A DNA stretch of 64,000 nucleotides from contig OY282460.1 of NCBI GenBank assembly GCA_958296295.1, forward strand, positions 3,890,291 to 3,954,290, read 5' to 3'. A program made the translations under genes and the position numbers. Below, in pieces: positions 54,463 to 63,585 of this stretch. Under the pieces are notes generated by a model. It did not search any database, was not told where the DNA came from, and was given only the letters and a program-made list of their open reading frames with translations. The DNA is from an uncultured Pseudomonadales bacterium (GTDB lineage Bacteria; Pseudomonadota; Gammaproteobacteria; Pseudomonadales; Azotimanducaceae). How positions within the stretch are numbered: the stretch's first letter is position 1; each line of letters opens with the position of its first letter.

Positions 54463-56438
54463 GCGGCGCGGCGCCGCTCATGGCGCTGGCGGGCGTCTCC
54501 CGGGCGTTCTCGGACGCCGAGGGCGGCGCGCGGGTGGAGGCTTTGGCCGACGTCTCGCTCACCATCGGGGAGGGCGAGTTCGTTGCCGTGGTTGGGGCGT
54601 CCGGCAGCGGCAAATCCACGCTGCTGAACATTCTCGGCTGCTTGGACCGCCCTTCGGACGGGGCCTACCGCTTCGCCGGCGACGATGTCGGCGGGCTGGA
54701 CGCCGACGCCCGCGCGCGGTTGCGCCGCGAGGCGTTCGGTTTCGTATTCCAGGACTACTGCCTGCTCGACGCGCTGACGGCGCGCGAGAACGTCGAACTG
54801 CCGGCCAAATACGCCGGCGTGGGCCGAGCGGCGCGGGCCGAGCGGGCTACGCGGCTGCTCGAATCGCTCGGCTTGGCGGCTCGCGCCGGCCATCGGCCGC
54901 CGGAGCTGTCGGGCGGCGAGCAGCAGCGGGTCGCCATCGCCCGGGCGCTGATGAACGGCGGGCGCGTGATCCTGGCGGATGAGCCGACCGGCGCCTTGGA
55001 CACCGCCGCCGGCGAAGACCTGGTGCAGCGGCTTGGCGCGTTGGCGGCGGCCGGCCACACCGTGGTGGTGGCCACCCACGACGCCAAGGTGGCGGCCAAG
55101 GCGGCCCGTCGCGTCGTGTTGCGCGACGGTCGCGTGGTCGAGGAATCCGCGCCGCAGGTCGCGGCACATCCGACGTTGACGCAGCCGGCGTTGCCGGCGC
55201 GGCGCGCGTGGGAACGCGGCGGCGACCTCGCGCGGGACGCTTGGGGCGCGTTGGCCGCCGCGTGGCGGCATCGGCGGCTGGGCACGACGCTCAGCGCGAC
55301 CAGCGTGGCGATTGGTGTTTGGAGCCTCGTCGTTCTGCTCGGCGTCACCGGCGGCGGCCTGCGCGACGGCCTCGAATCGGCGATCCTGCACATGGGCGCC
55401 GACACCATCCATGTGATGCGTGGCGGGCGGGCCGGCTCGGCGGTGGAGCCGGCTCGGTTCGACCTGGCGGACGCGGCGGCCATCCGCGCCTTGCCGAACG
55501 TGAGCGCCGTGGAACTGAGTGCCCGCGGGCGATTGATGGTCCAGCGCGCCGGTGCCGGCGCGCCGCTCGAGACCTCTGTTGAGGCCACCGACGCCAACGT
55601 CTCCGAACACGAAGACTGGCCGTTGCGCCGCGGCGCGTTCTACACCGCGGACGACGGCGCGGCGCTGGCGCCGGTCGCCGTGATCGGCAGCACAGTGCGA
55701 GACGCGCTTTTCTCTCCGGAAGACGACCCTGTCGGCGAGCAAATCCTTGTTGGCGGGCAGCCCTTCGTCGTCAAGGGCGTGCTCGCCCCCTACGAGGCGG
55801 GGTTTTTGGGGACCCAGTCGCTTGATTGGCTCTACAACGGCGACGTCTATGTGCCGCTCGGCACCGGCCTCGCGCTGTTGGGCGACAAGAGCCTCAACAT
55901 CGACGTCCGCGTCGCTATGCCGGCGCGGCTGGAGCAGACGGCCCGCCGGTTGCACTCTCTACTTGCCGGCCGGCACGGTTTGGAGACGTTTCATTTGAGC
56001 ACCAGATCCGGATCCATGGTCGATTGGGCGCGGGCGCAGAGCCTCATGCAAGCTGTGTGGGGAACCGCGGGCGGCGTCGCCGCGCTTCTCGGCGGGTTCG
56101 GGGTGCTTGCGGTCACGGTGATCTCCGTGCGTGCGCGGCGCCGCGAGATCGGCATCCGCGTGGCCGCCGGCGCCCGGCGCAGGGACATCCTCGGCCAGTT
56201 CCTCTGGGAAGCCGCGGCGGTGAGCCTGGCCGGCGCGTTGCTCGGCGCGACCGGGAGCGCCGCCACGTTGTACGCCATCAGCCGCATCCCCGCGCCCGTG
56301 GCGGTTTCTCCGTTGCACGTCCTCGGCGCGCTGGCCGGCGCCATCGCGGTGGGCGTGCTGTTCAGCCTGTTGCCGGCGCTGCGGGCCGCCCGGCTGGACC
56401 CGGTGGCGGCGCTCTCCGACGCGGCCGGCGACGGCTAG
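54459..56438 (+). CDS. MacB-like ABC exporter, fused ATPase and permease (copy 1)
   Basis: A 659-residue fusion. The ATPase domain (1-230) has Walker A GASGSGKST (46-54), FVFQDYCLLDALTARENVELP, signature LSGGEQQRVAIARAL (150-164), Walker B ILADEPTGALD (171-181) and His 207. Then come a membrane segment, a large periplasmic MacB-type core domain (about 300-510) and three C-terminal FtsX-type membrane segments ending ALRAARLDPVAALSDAAGDG. Such exporters act as dimers and move substrate by mechanotransmission. No periplasmic adaptor or TolC gene lies near. It is the first of a tandem duplicate. Confidence 0.88.
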   Translation: MSGAAPLMALAGVSRAFSDAEGGARVEALADVSLTIGEGEFVAVVGASGSGKSTLLNILGCLDRPSDGAYRFAGDDVGGLDADARARLRREAFGFVFQDYCLLDALTARENVELPAKYAGVGRAARAERATRLLESLGLAARAGHRPPELSGGEQQRVAIARALMNGGRVILADEPTGALDTAAGEDLVQRLGALAAAGHTVVVATHDAKVAAKAARRVVLRDGRVVEESAPQVAAHPTLTQPALPARRAWERGGDLARDAWGALAAAWRHRRLGTTLSATSVAIGVWSLVVLLGVTGGGLRDGLESAILHMGADTIHVMRGGRAGSAVEPARFDLADAAAIRALPNVSAVELSARGRLMVQRAGAGAPLETSVEATDANVSEHEDWPLRRGAFYTADDGAALAPVAVIGSTVRDALFSPEDDPVGEQILVGGQPFVVKGVLAPYEAGFLGTQSLDWLYNGDVYVPLGTGLALLGDKSLNIDVRVAMPARLEQTARRLHSLLAGRHGLETFHLSTRSGSMVDWARAQSLMQAVWGTAGGVAALLGGFGVLAVTVISVRARRREIGIRVAAGARRRDILGQFLWEAAAVSLAGALLGATGSAATLYAISRIPAPVAVSPLHVLGALAGAIAVGVLFSLLPALRAARLDPVAALSDAAGDG

Positions 56439-56588
56439 GCGCTTCGTCGCTGGCCAAATGCGTTCTGCCAAGGACACAACGCGGGCCGCGCCTTCGTTTT
56501 GCCAAGAGTTCCCCGTGTCGCCATATAAGCTCCTCACAGACTTTTCGCGGGGAATGAACTTATTGGCCTGTTTCGTGGCCTAACGTGT

Positions 56589-56795
56589 ATGCGCCGACCT
56601 CGCCGCAAGCGGTGCGGCCGGGGAGGCGAAACCGACGAGAGCGCGACGTGGGGTTGGTACGACACGTTCACTGACACCAGCTGCACGAATCCCTATGTGA
56701 CCGTTTGGTCGTATGCGGACGTGCAGACTTTGGCCGCCGATGGAAAGATCCACAGCTACAGGGAGTTCTGGAACTGCCACAAAGCCTGTCCGTAG
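56589..56795 (+). CDS. Small Cys- and Trp-rich ORF between the exporter copies
   Basis: A 68-residue frame: a very basic, arginine-rich start (MRRPRRKRCGRGG), then SATWGWYDTFTDTSCTNPYV and a C-terminal part ending REFWNCHKACP. It contains four Cys, four Trp and several Tyr, unlike spurious GC-rich frames. No clear ribosome site is visible; a TATAAG-like hexamer lies at 56524. It sits between two exporter genes, where a peptide substrate could be encoded, but there is no modification enzyme or peptidase next to it. I cannot name a family. It may be an artefact. Confidence 0.35.
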   Translation: MRRPRRKRCGRGGETDESATWGWYDTFTDTSCTNPYVTVWSYADVQTLAADGKIHSYREFWNCHKACP

Positions 56796-56802
56796 TCCGT
56801 TG

Positions 56803-58824
56803 GTGACGCAAGGGCGAGCGAGCGGCGCGACGCCGCCAAGTGCGGGCACCGCGCCGCCGCTCATTGCGCTGGCGGGCGTCTCCCGTGCGTTCGCGGACGC
56901 CGACGGTGGCACGCGGGTGGAGGCTTTGGCCGACGTCTCGCTCACCATCGGGGCGGGCGAGTTCGTCGCCATCGTCGGCGCGTCCGGCAGCGGCAAATCC
57001 ACGCTGCTGAACATTCTCGGCTGCTTGGACCGCCCTTCGGACGGGGCCTACCGCTTCAATGGCGACGATGTCGGCGGGCTGGACGCCGACGCCCGCGCGC
57101 GGTTGCGCCGCGAGGCGTTCGGTTTCGTATTCCAGGACTACTGCCTGCTCGACGCGCTGACGGCGCGCGAGAACGTCGAACTGCCGGCCAAATACGCCGG
57201 CGTGGGCCGAGCGGCGCGGGCCGAGCGGGCTACGCGGCTGCTCGAATCGCTCGGCTTGGCGGCTCGCGCCGGCCATCGGCCGCCGGAGCTGTCGGGCGGC
57301 GAGCAGCAGCGGGTCGCCATCGCCCGGGCGCTGATGAACGGCGGGCGCGTGATCCTGGCGGATGAGCCGACCGGCGCCTTGGACACCGCCGCCGGCGAAG
57401 ACCTGGTGCAGCGGCTTGGCGCGTTGGCGGCGGCCGGCCACACCGTGGTGGTGGCCACCCACGACGCCAAGGTGGCGGCCAAGGCGGCCCGTCGCGTCGT
57501 GTTGCGCGACGGTCGCGTGGTCGAGGAATCCGCGCCGCAGGTCGCGGCACATCCGACGTTGACGCAGCCGGCGTTGCCGGCGCGGCGCGCGTGGGAACGC
57601 GGCGGCGACCTGGCGCGGGACGCTTGGGGCGCGTTGGCCGCCGCGTGGCGGCATCGGCGGCTGGGCACGACGCTCAGCGCGACCAGCGTGGCGATTGGTG
57701 TTTGGAGCCTCGTCGTGCTGCTCGGCGTCACCGGCGGCGGCCTGCGCGACGGCCTCGAATCGGCGATCCTGCACATGGGCGCCGACACCATCCATGTGGG
57801 GCGCGGCGGGCAGGCCTCCTCGGCGGTGGAGCCGGCGCGGTTCGACCTGGCGGACGCGGCGGCCATCCGCGCCTTGCCGAACGTGAGCGCCGTGGAAATG
57901 CGCACGGGTGGGCGGTTGATGGTCCAGCGCGCCGGCGCCGGCGAGCCGCTTGAGACCTTTGTTACGGCCACCGACGCCAACGTCTCCGAACGGCGCGACT
58001 GGCCGTTGCGCCGCGGCGCGTTCTACACCGCGGACGACGGCGCGGCGCTAGCGCCGGTCGCCGTGATCGGCAGCACAGTGCGAGACGCGCTTTTCTCCCC
58101 CAACGATGACCCCATCGGCGAGCAAATCCTTGTTGGCGGGCAGCCCTTCGTCGTCAAGGGCGTGCTCGCCCCCTACGAGGCGGGGTTTTTGGGGACCCAG
58201 TCGCTAGATTCGGTCTACAACGACAATGTCTACCTGCCGTTCGGCACCGGCCTCGCGCTGCTGTTCGGCGGCAGCAGCCTCAACATCGACGTCCGCGTCG
58301 CGGCACCGGAGCGGCTGGAGGCAACGGCCCGCCGGTTGCACTCTCTACTTGCCGGCCGGCACGGCTTGGACACGTTTCATCTGCGCACCAGTTCCGGGTC
58401 CATGAACGAGTGGGCGGAAGTGCAGCGCGTCATGCGGGCCGCGTGGGCAACAGCAGGCGGCATCGCGGTGCTTCTCGGCGGGTTCGGGGTGCTTGCGGTC
58501 ACGGTGATCTCCGTGCGTGCGCGGCGACGCGAGATCGGCATCCGCGTGGCCGCCGGCGCCCGGCGCAGGGACATCCTCGGCCAGTTCCTCTGGGAAGCCG
58601 CGGCGGTGAGCCTGGCCGGCGCGTTGCTCGGCGCGATCGGGAGCGCCGCCACGTTGTACGCCATCAGCCGCATCCCCGCGCCCGTGGCGGTTTCTCCGTT
58701 GCACGTCCTCGCCGCACTGGCCGGCGCCACCGCGGTGGGCGTGCTGTTCAGCCTGTTGCCGGCGCTGCGGGCCGCCCGGCTGGACCCGGTGGCGGCGCTC
58801 TCCGACGCGGCCGGCGACGGCTAG
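56803..58824 (+). CDS. MacB-like ABC exporter, fused ATPase and permease (copy 2)
   Basis: A 673-residue paralogue of the upstream exporter with all ATPase motifs (GASGSGKST, LSGGEQQRVAI, ILADEPTGALD). The periplasmic domain differs at many positions: for example VEMRTGGRLMVQRAGAGEP for VELSARGRLMVQRAGAGAP, and YNDNVYLPFGTGLALLFGG for YNGDVYVPLGTGLALLG. The start is uncertain: GTG 56803 is chosen, giving a ~20-residue non-conserved N-terminus; TTG 56800 or ATG 56713 are possible. It may form homodimers or pair with copy 1. Confidence 0.85.
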   Translation: MTQGRASGATPPSAGTAPPLIALAGVSRAFADADGGTRVEALADVSLTIGAGEFVAIVGASGSGKSTLLNILGCLDRPSDGAYRFNGDDVGGLDADARARLRREAFGFVFQDYCLLDALTARENVELPAKYAGVGRAARAERATRLLESLGLAARAGHRPPELSGGEQQRVAIARALMNGGRVILADEPTGALDTAAGEDLVQRLGALAAAGHTVVVATHDAKVAAKAARRVVLRDGRVVEESAPQVAAHPTLTQPALPARRAWERGGDLARDAWGALAAAWRHRRLGTTLSATSVAIGVWSLVVLLGVTGGGLRDGLESAILHMGADTIHVGRGGQASSAVEPARFDLADAAAIRALPNVSAVEMRTGGRLMVQRAGAGEPLETFVTATDANVSERRDWPLRRGAFYTADDGAALAPVAVIGSTVRDALFSPNDDPIGEQILVGGQPFVVKGVLAPYEAGFLGTQSLDSVYNDNVYLPFGTGLALLFGGSSLNIDVRVAAPERLEATARRLHSLLAGRHGLDTFHLRTSSGSMNEWAEVQRVMRAAWATAGGIAVLLGGFGVLAVTVISVRARRREIGIRVAAGARRRDILGQFLWEAAAVSLAGALLGAIGSAATLYAISRIPAPVAVSPLHVLAALAGATAVGVLFSLLPALRAARLDPVAALSDAAGDG

Positions 58825-58847
58825 AGGGTGCGCCGCAGAAGCGACGC

Positions 58848-59840
58848 CTAAACGCTGGGCACCGGCACGTCGCAGCGGTGGGCGATCTTGCGCGCCAATC
58901 TTGAGAAATCCCGGTGGCAATCCGCGACAGCGCGGGTGTGGCCGCCGAGGGCACCGTCGGCCGGCTTCAAGTGGAACATCGGCTTGCGCGCCTCCTGGGC
59001 GAGGGGCATCAAGCTGCGATAGTTTCGGAGGGTCGCAAGGCAATGCCTGTCGTTGCTCGCCTCTAGCATTGTCGCGGCAATGTCCTTGTCCAACACGTAA
59101 CGGCGGTAAGCGGCCGGAATCTTCGCCATCCACCGGCCATAGGCCTTGACGGGCCGGTCCAACCGCACGGCGTGCTGTAGCACCACATAGCCGATCGGCT
59201 TCATTTTCCCCTTAGGAACGGCCAAGTCTTCAACAGGGTTGCGTTTGCGCCGTTCATGCCATTCGCGGCGCCACTTGCGCAGCGTTGGCCCCAGGTTCCG
59301 CAAACCCTGCAAGGAGTACAAGTCAGGCGCCACCGGCACCACCACACGATCCGCGGCCACCAAAGCGGCACGGTTCAACGCGCCGAGGTTGGGGCCCACA
59401 TCCAATAGAACCAAGTCCGCTTGCACATGGCGCGCCGCCAAACGCAGCCCCCGCCAGATCGCGGACAGGACGCGAAAGGCCCGTTCCTTGCCGTCCAGGC
59501 AATCCGGCCACTGGCTGGATAGCTCGTCCTCGGCATTGCCGAGACGCATGTCGCCAGCCACCAGACTGAGACCGGGCGTTGGCTCCAGCAATTTCGGCAT
59601 CGTCACGTCCCCGGTTCCCCGCAATAGCGGCTGCAGGGAAGCGTGGATAGTGGTGTCCGGCGCATCCCAGAGCGCTTCTAGCTCGTCGTCCTTAAGGAAC
59701 ATGGTGGTGAGGTTCGCTTGCGGGTCCAAGTCGGCCACCAGCACGTTGTAGTCCAGCTTGGCGTACATAAACGCCAAGTGATACACCAGTGACGTCTTGC
59801 CCACTCCCCCCTTGTTGTTGAAAACGGCGATGCTCGTCAT
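58848..59840 (-). CDS. ParA/Soj family ATPase
   Basis: A 330-residue P-loop ATPase with the deviant Walker A KGGVGKT (residues 10-16, FNNKGGVGKTSLVYHLA), LVADLDPQANLT (Walker A') and LVLLDVGPNLGALNRAAL (Walker B). The C-terminal 150 residues include a long insert (YGRWMAKIPAAYRRYVL) that is not in chromosomal ParA. No ParB or parS-like site lies next to it. It follows the AlbA_2/GHKL gene by 6 nt on the same strand, so the two act together in some way, more likely in an accessory or defence-type module than in chromosome partition. Confidence 0.85.
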   Translation of the reverse strand: MTSIAVFNNKGGVGKTSLVYHLAFMYAKLDYNVLVADLDPQANLTTMFLKDDELEALWDAPDTTIHASLQPLLRGTGDVTMPKLLEPTPGLSLVAGDMRLGNAEDELSSQWPDCLDGKERAFRVLSAIWRGLRLAARHVQADLVLLDVGPNLGALNRAALVAADRVVVPVAPDLYSLQGLRNLGPTLRKWRREWHERRKRNPVEDLAVPKGKMKPIGYVVLQHAVRLDRPVKAYGRWMAKIPAAYRRYVLDKDIAATMLEASNDRHCLATLRNYRSLMPLAQEARKPMFHLKPADGALGGHTRAVADCHRDFSRLARKIAHRCDVPVPSV

Positions 59841-59846
59841 GGGCGT

Positions 59847-61058
59847 CTACGTTGTCTCGTCTTTGAGGCTGGTGCCGTGCGCTCCCACTGTCGCTGTTAC
59901 AAGCTGTCGCTCGAAGCGAAACTCCGGCGGCGGGTTGCCGTTGTTATGGAGCGCTTCCTTGGCCAAGGGGATGCCAAGCCCGAACTGTTGCGCGAAACCG
60001 AGATTCGCCATGATTTCCGCAAGCAGCGGATTGCGGTAGTCGGTGTCGCCTTGGCCGAAGTTGTCCGAGGACATTCGCCCGTACAGACCGCCGGGGCTGG
60101 CGATCTCCACACGATTCGCATACCAGTAGACGCGCACGGGCGTGTGGGTTCCTTCGTAGCTTCGGTGGATGATCGCGTTGTGCGCGAGTTGGCGCAAGGC
60201 GTCCAACGGATATTCCGGTTGTCGTTGCTCCGTGAGCGAACCGGCAACCGAGGTGCGCAAGGCGATATTGATGCTGAGCAGGTCGTTCAGTCGTCGGACC
60301 ACGTCGTCCAATCTGCCGGTGAGCATCTGCTGGTTGAGGATCGGCGCGGTGATGCCGTTGCCGGCGAGGCGCAGGAATTGAACGGCCGCGCCGGGAACAA
60401 ACGCCACCGGGTCTTTCGCGAAGGCGATCAACGCGCCCCAAGTTGGCACATTGCCGCGCACCAGCCTTAGCGAATGCAGCTGCTGACTGAACGACCGGGT
60501 GTTGCGGGCCAGCACGTCGTGGTCGATGGCGCTCGGCAGATAGCTTTCGCGCACGAAGTCCGCGTCCAGCGCTTCAAGGCTGGCAGCTTCAGCGGTTCGG
60601 GAGTCGAAGGGAAGGTCGATGGCGCGCCGACGTTCCGCGAGGCTCTGTTCGTCGGCGACAGAACCTTCGCGCAAGGACGGCCCTACCCGCACCCAGACTC
60701 GCCCTTGGAACCGCACCGGCGGATCGGGCGATGGTTCAACGGTAACAACGACCACCTCGCACCCTTTCAAGACCCGTCGTTGCACAGTCATCAAAGGCAG
60801 CGGCAGAATCTGCCCTTCGCCATGAATGGCGGCCGAACGGTTGAGCAGTTCGTCGTCCACCCGCAAAGAGGCGCACGAACCGTCGTCGCGAACCCCGATC
60901 AGCAGGACGCCAGGCTTGTCGTTGCGGGGCAGATCGTTGGCGAAGGCACAGATGTTGCGGCGGATCTTGCGCCCGTCTTGGGCGGACTCCTTGCGCTCCA
61001 CCAAGTCCGACTCAAGGTCCAGCATCATCGCCTCGAGCGCCGCATCGCTATAGCTCAT
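59847..61058 (-). CDS. AlbA_2 (Schlafen-like) DNA-binding protein with GHKL-type ATP-binding C-terminus
   Basis: A 403-residue protein. The N-terminal AlbA_2 (divergent AAA-4/Schlafen-like) domain is seen in ESDLVERKESAQDGRKIRRN, ICAFANDLPRNDKPGVLLIG and WVRVGPSLREGS (about residues 16-130). The C-terminal half has LDALRQLAHNAIIHRSYEGT, RVEIASPGGLYG and FGLGIPLAKEAL, the N-box and G-box regions of a HATPase_c_4 domain. Proteins of this type are often called RecG-like or transcriptional regulators without evidence. It overlaps the upstream small ORF (ATGA) and precedes parA by 6 nt. Confidence 0.8.
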   Translation of the reverse strand: MSYSDAALEAMMLDLESDLVERKESAQDGRKIRRNICAFANDLPRNDKPGVLLIGVRDDGSCASLRVDDELLNRSAAIHGEGQILPLPLMTVQRRVLKGCEVVVVTVEPSPDPPVRFQGRVWVRVGPSLREGSVADEQSLAERRRAIDLPFDSRTAEAASLEALDADFVRESYLPSAIDHDVLARNTRSFSQQLHSLRLVRGNVPTWGALIAFAKDPVAFVPGAAVQFLRLAGNGITAPILNQQMLTGRLDDVVRRLNDLLSINIALRTSVAGSLTEQRQPEYPLDALRQLAHNAIIHRSYEGTHTPVRVYWYANRVEIASPGGLYGRMSSDNFGQGDTDYRNPLLAEIMANLGFAQQFGLGIPLAKEALHNNGNPPPEFRFERQLVTATVGAHGTSLKDETT

Positions 61059-61147
61059 CGTGTGTCAAAACCACCGGGCTGGCGAGCGAACATGCGGATT
61101 TCCTCGAACCCCGCGGCCTCATGCCAAGTGTTCACCCGCGTGAACAT
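61055..61147 (-). CDS. Small ORF coupled to the AlbA_2 gene
   Basis: A 30-residue frame, MFTRVNTWHEAAGFEEIRMF then ARQPGGFDTR. GGAGAGG lies 7 nt before its ATG, and its stop overlaps the AlbA_2 start (ATGA at 61055-61058). A TATAGT hexamer at 61179-61184 is well placed as a -10, though no -35 is clear. The coupling suggests it is translated. No family recognised. Confidence 0.4.
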   Translation of the reverse strand: MFTRVNTWHEAAGFEEIRMFARQPGGFDTR

Positions 61148-61351
61148 CAGTGGCCTCTCCATCTGCGCTGATCTCGAAACTATAACCGCAGCGTTATGCG
61201 TCGGTGGTGCGGGCAGTGCGTCCGCGCGTCCGCCATATAGCCGTAGGGGCTCACAGCCCGTGCCCAACGTTGTGAACGGCCCGCCTGTTTGCGGTGCTGG
61301 CGCGTTCCGCTAGTATCCATGCCCCAAGAGGCCAGTTCCCCGGAGACGGTG

Positions 61352-62731
61352 ATGTTCCGTTGGTCATCGAGAGTTGCTATTGCGCTGGTCGCCATCGGCT
61401 TGGCGCAAGCGGCGCCCGCGAACCAAGTTTGGGTAGTGGAGCTGGAGGGCGCCATCGGGCCGGCGTCCGCCGACTACTTCATTCGCGCCCTCGAACGCGC
61501 CGGCGAGCAGGACGCGAGCCTCCTGGTGATGCGCTTGGACACGCCCGGCGGCCTCGACAAATCCATGCGCGACATCGTGAAGGCCATCTTGGCCTCCCCG
61601 GTGCCGGTGGCCACCTATGTCGCGCCGAGCGGTTCGCGCGCCGCGAGCGCCGGCACCTACATCATGTACGCCAGCCACATCGCGGCGATGGCGCCGGCCA
61701 CCAACATCGGCTCCTCCACGCCGGTGAGCATTGGCGGCGACTCGCCCCTGCCGTTCCCCACCGCTCCGGCGCCAAGCGAGGACGAAGCGCCGGCCGAGGC
61801 CGAGGAGGAGGAACCGGACGCCGGCGCCAAACCGACCGGCTCGGCGATGGAGCGCAAGGTCGTCAACGACGCGGTGGCGTACATCAGGGGGCTCGCGGCC
61901 TTGCGTGGACGGAACGCCGAATGGGCGGAGGCGACGGTTCTGGAGGCCGCCAACCTAACCGCCACGGACGCACTGGCGGCCAGAGTGGTGGATCTGATCG
62001 CCGAGGACCTCGACGATCTGCTTGCCAAAGCCGACGGCCGCGTCGTTGAGGCCGGCGGCATTGAGGTGGTGGTGCGGACGGCCGGCGCGAGCGTGGAATA
62101 CATCGAACCGGACTGGCGGTATGAACTGCTGGGCGTGATCACGGACCCGAACGTCGCCTACATCCTGCTGATGATCGGCATCTACGGTTTGATTCTGGAG
62201 TTCTACAACCCCGGCGTCGGCCTCGGCGCGGTGGTCGGCGTCATCTGCCTGCTGCTCGGCGCGTTCGCGTTGCAGATGCTGCCCATCAACTACGCCGGCG
62301 TGGCGCTCATCGTGGTGGGTGTCGGCCTTTTGGCGGCGGAAGCGTTCTCGCCGAGTTTCGGGATATTCGGCGTGGGGGGCGCGGTGGCGTTCGTGATCGG
62401 TTCGATCATCCTGATGGACACGGATGTGCCGGGCTATAGCCTCTCGTATTCCCTCATCGCGGCGGCGACGGTGTTTTCCGTGCTGATTCTGGTGTTCGCT
62501 TTGGGAGCGGCGGTTCGCGCCCGCCGCCTGCGGGCGGCCACCGGCAAGGAGAGTATGGTTGGCGGCACGGGCCAAGTGGTTGAGGAGTTCGTCGGCGAAG
62601 GCCGGGTGCGGGCGTTCGGCGAAGTGTGGCAGGCGAGAGGCGCAGCGGATGCGACCTTCCCGCGAGGCGGCCGCGTTACCATCACGGCGGTGGACGGGAT
62701 GACCTTGGTAGTGACGCCGAAAGCACCATAG
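61352..62731 (+). CDS. NfeD family membrane serine protease
   Basis: A 459-residue NfeD long-form protein with a signal peptide (SSRVAIALVAIGLAQAAPA). The ClpP-like protease domain has LVMRLDTPGGLDKSMRDIVKAI and APSGSRAASAGTYIMYASHI, with the catalytic Ser in SRAASAG and Lys further on (ERKVVNDAVAYIRG). After an acidic insert (EDEAPAEAEEEEPDAG) come about four membrane segments (IGIYGLILEFYNPGVGLGAV onwards) and a C-terminal OB-fold NfeD domain (ESMVGGTGQVVEEF). GGAGACGG precedes ATG 61352. It is paired with the slipin gene 46 nt downstream, its classical partner. Confidence 0.92.
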   Translation: MFRWSSRVAIALVAIGLAQAAPANQVWVVELEGAIGPASADYFIRALERAGEQDASLLVMRLDTPGGLDKSMRDIVKAILASPVPVATYVAPSGSRAASAGTYIMYASHIAAMAPATNIGSSTPVSIGGDSPLPFPTAPAPSEDEAPAEAEEEEPDAGAKPTGSAMERKVVNDAVAYIRGLAALRGRNAEWAEATVLEAANLTATDALAARVVDLIAEDLDDLLAKADGRVVEAGGIEVVVRTAGASVEYIEPDWRYELLGVITDPNVAYILLMIGIYGLILEFYNPGVGLGAVVGVICLLLGAFALQMLPINYAGVALIVVGVGLLAAEAFSPSFGIFGVGGAVAFVIGSIILMDTDVPGYSLSYSLIAAATVFSVLILVFALGAAVRARRLRAATGKESMVGGTGQVVEEFVGEGRVRAFGEVWQARGAADATFPRGGRVTITAVDGMTLVVTPKAP

Positions 62732-62777
62732 ACGCGCGACCGGCGCATCGAGCGCCGCGGAATCAGGAGAACAGATC

Positions 62778-63575
62778 ATGATGATCACTGCCGTTGTTGC
62801 CCTTGCGGTGCTGGCCGTGCTGGCGAGCGCGTTGCGCATCCTGCGCGAATACGAGCGCGCCGTGGTTTTCCTGCTCGGCCGCTTCCAAAGCGTGAAGGGG
62901 CCGGGCCTCATCATCATCATCCCGGTGTTGCAGCAGATGGTGCGCGTGGATCTGCGCACCATCGTGATGGACGTGCCGTCGCAGGATCTCATCACCCGCG
63001 ACAATGTCTCGGTGCGCGTGAACGCGGTGCTTTACTTCAGGGTGCTGGATCCCGATCACGCGGTGCTGAACGTGGAGGATTACATGGAAGCGGTCGGCCA
63101 ATTGGCGCAAACCACGCTGCGCTCCGTTCTCGGCCAGCACGAACTCGACCAGTTGCTGGCGGAACGCGAACGGCTGAACAACAACATCCAGACCATCCTC
63201 GATCAGCAAACCGATCAATGGGGCATCAAGGTGGCCAGCGTGGAGATAAAACACGTGGACATCGACGAAAGCATGATCCGCGCCATCGCCAAGCAGGCCG
63301 AAGCCGAACGCGAGCGGCGCGCCAAGGTGATTCACGCGGATGGCGAGTTCGAGGCCTCCACCCGCCTGGTGGACGCCGCAGCGCAGCTCGCGAGCGAACC
63401 CGGTTCCATGCAACTGCGGTACCTGCAAACGCTCACCGAGATCGCCGGAGAGAAATCCTCCACCATCGTCTTTCCCCTGCCCATGAACCTCGCCGAATCC
63501 ATCGGCCGCATCCTCGGCGACCCGCAGAACGCGCCCGCGGCCCCAGACAGCGTCGCGGCAAAAGACAGCAACTGA
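62778..63575 (+). CDS. slipin family protein (stomatin/prohibitin, SPFH)
   Basis: A 265-residue SPFH membrane-scaffold protein: an N-terminal membrane segment (MMITAVVALAVLAVLASALR), then REYERAVVFLLGRFQSVKGPGLIIIIP, DVPSQDLITRDNVSVRVNAVLYFRV and the coiled-coil AIAKQAEAERERRAKVIHADGEFEAS. Slipins form ring assemblies in the membrane and are the usual partner and substrate of NfeD proteases. The NfeD cleavage site is normally near the C-terminus. AGGAG lies 9 nt before ATG 62778. It ends next to the shared hairpin. Confidence 0.94.
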   Translation: MMITAVVALAVLAVLASALRILREYERAVVFLLGRFQSVKGPGLIIIIPVLQQMVRVDLRTIVMDVPSQDLITRDNVSVRVNAVLYFRVLDPDHAVLNVEDYMEAVGQLAQTTLRSVLGQHELDQLLAERERLNNNIQTILDQQTDQWGIKVASVEIKHVDIDESMIRAIAKQAEAERERRAKVIHADGEFEASTRLVDAAAQLASEPGSMQLRYLQTLTEIAGEKSSTIVFPLPMNLAESIGRILGDPQNAPAAPDSVAAKDSN

Positions 63576-63585
63576 GCCCAGCGCC

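Larger units (their letters stand above)
54474..58824 (+). repeat. Tandem duplication of the ABC exporter gene
   Basis: 54474-56438 and 56857-58824 are copies offset by about 2.38 kb. Over the ATPase and first membrane segment (about residues 70-320) they differ at only a few bases. They diverge in the periplasmic domain, agree again in the last three membrane segments, and have different 5' ends. Confidence 0.85.
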
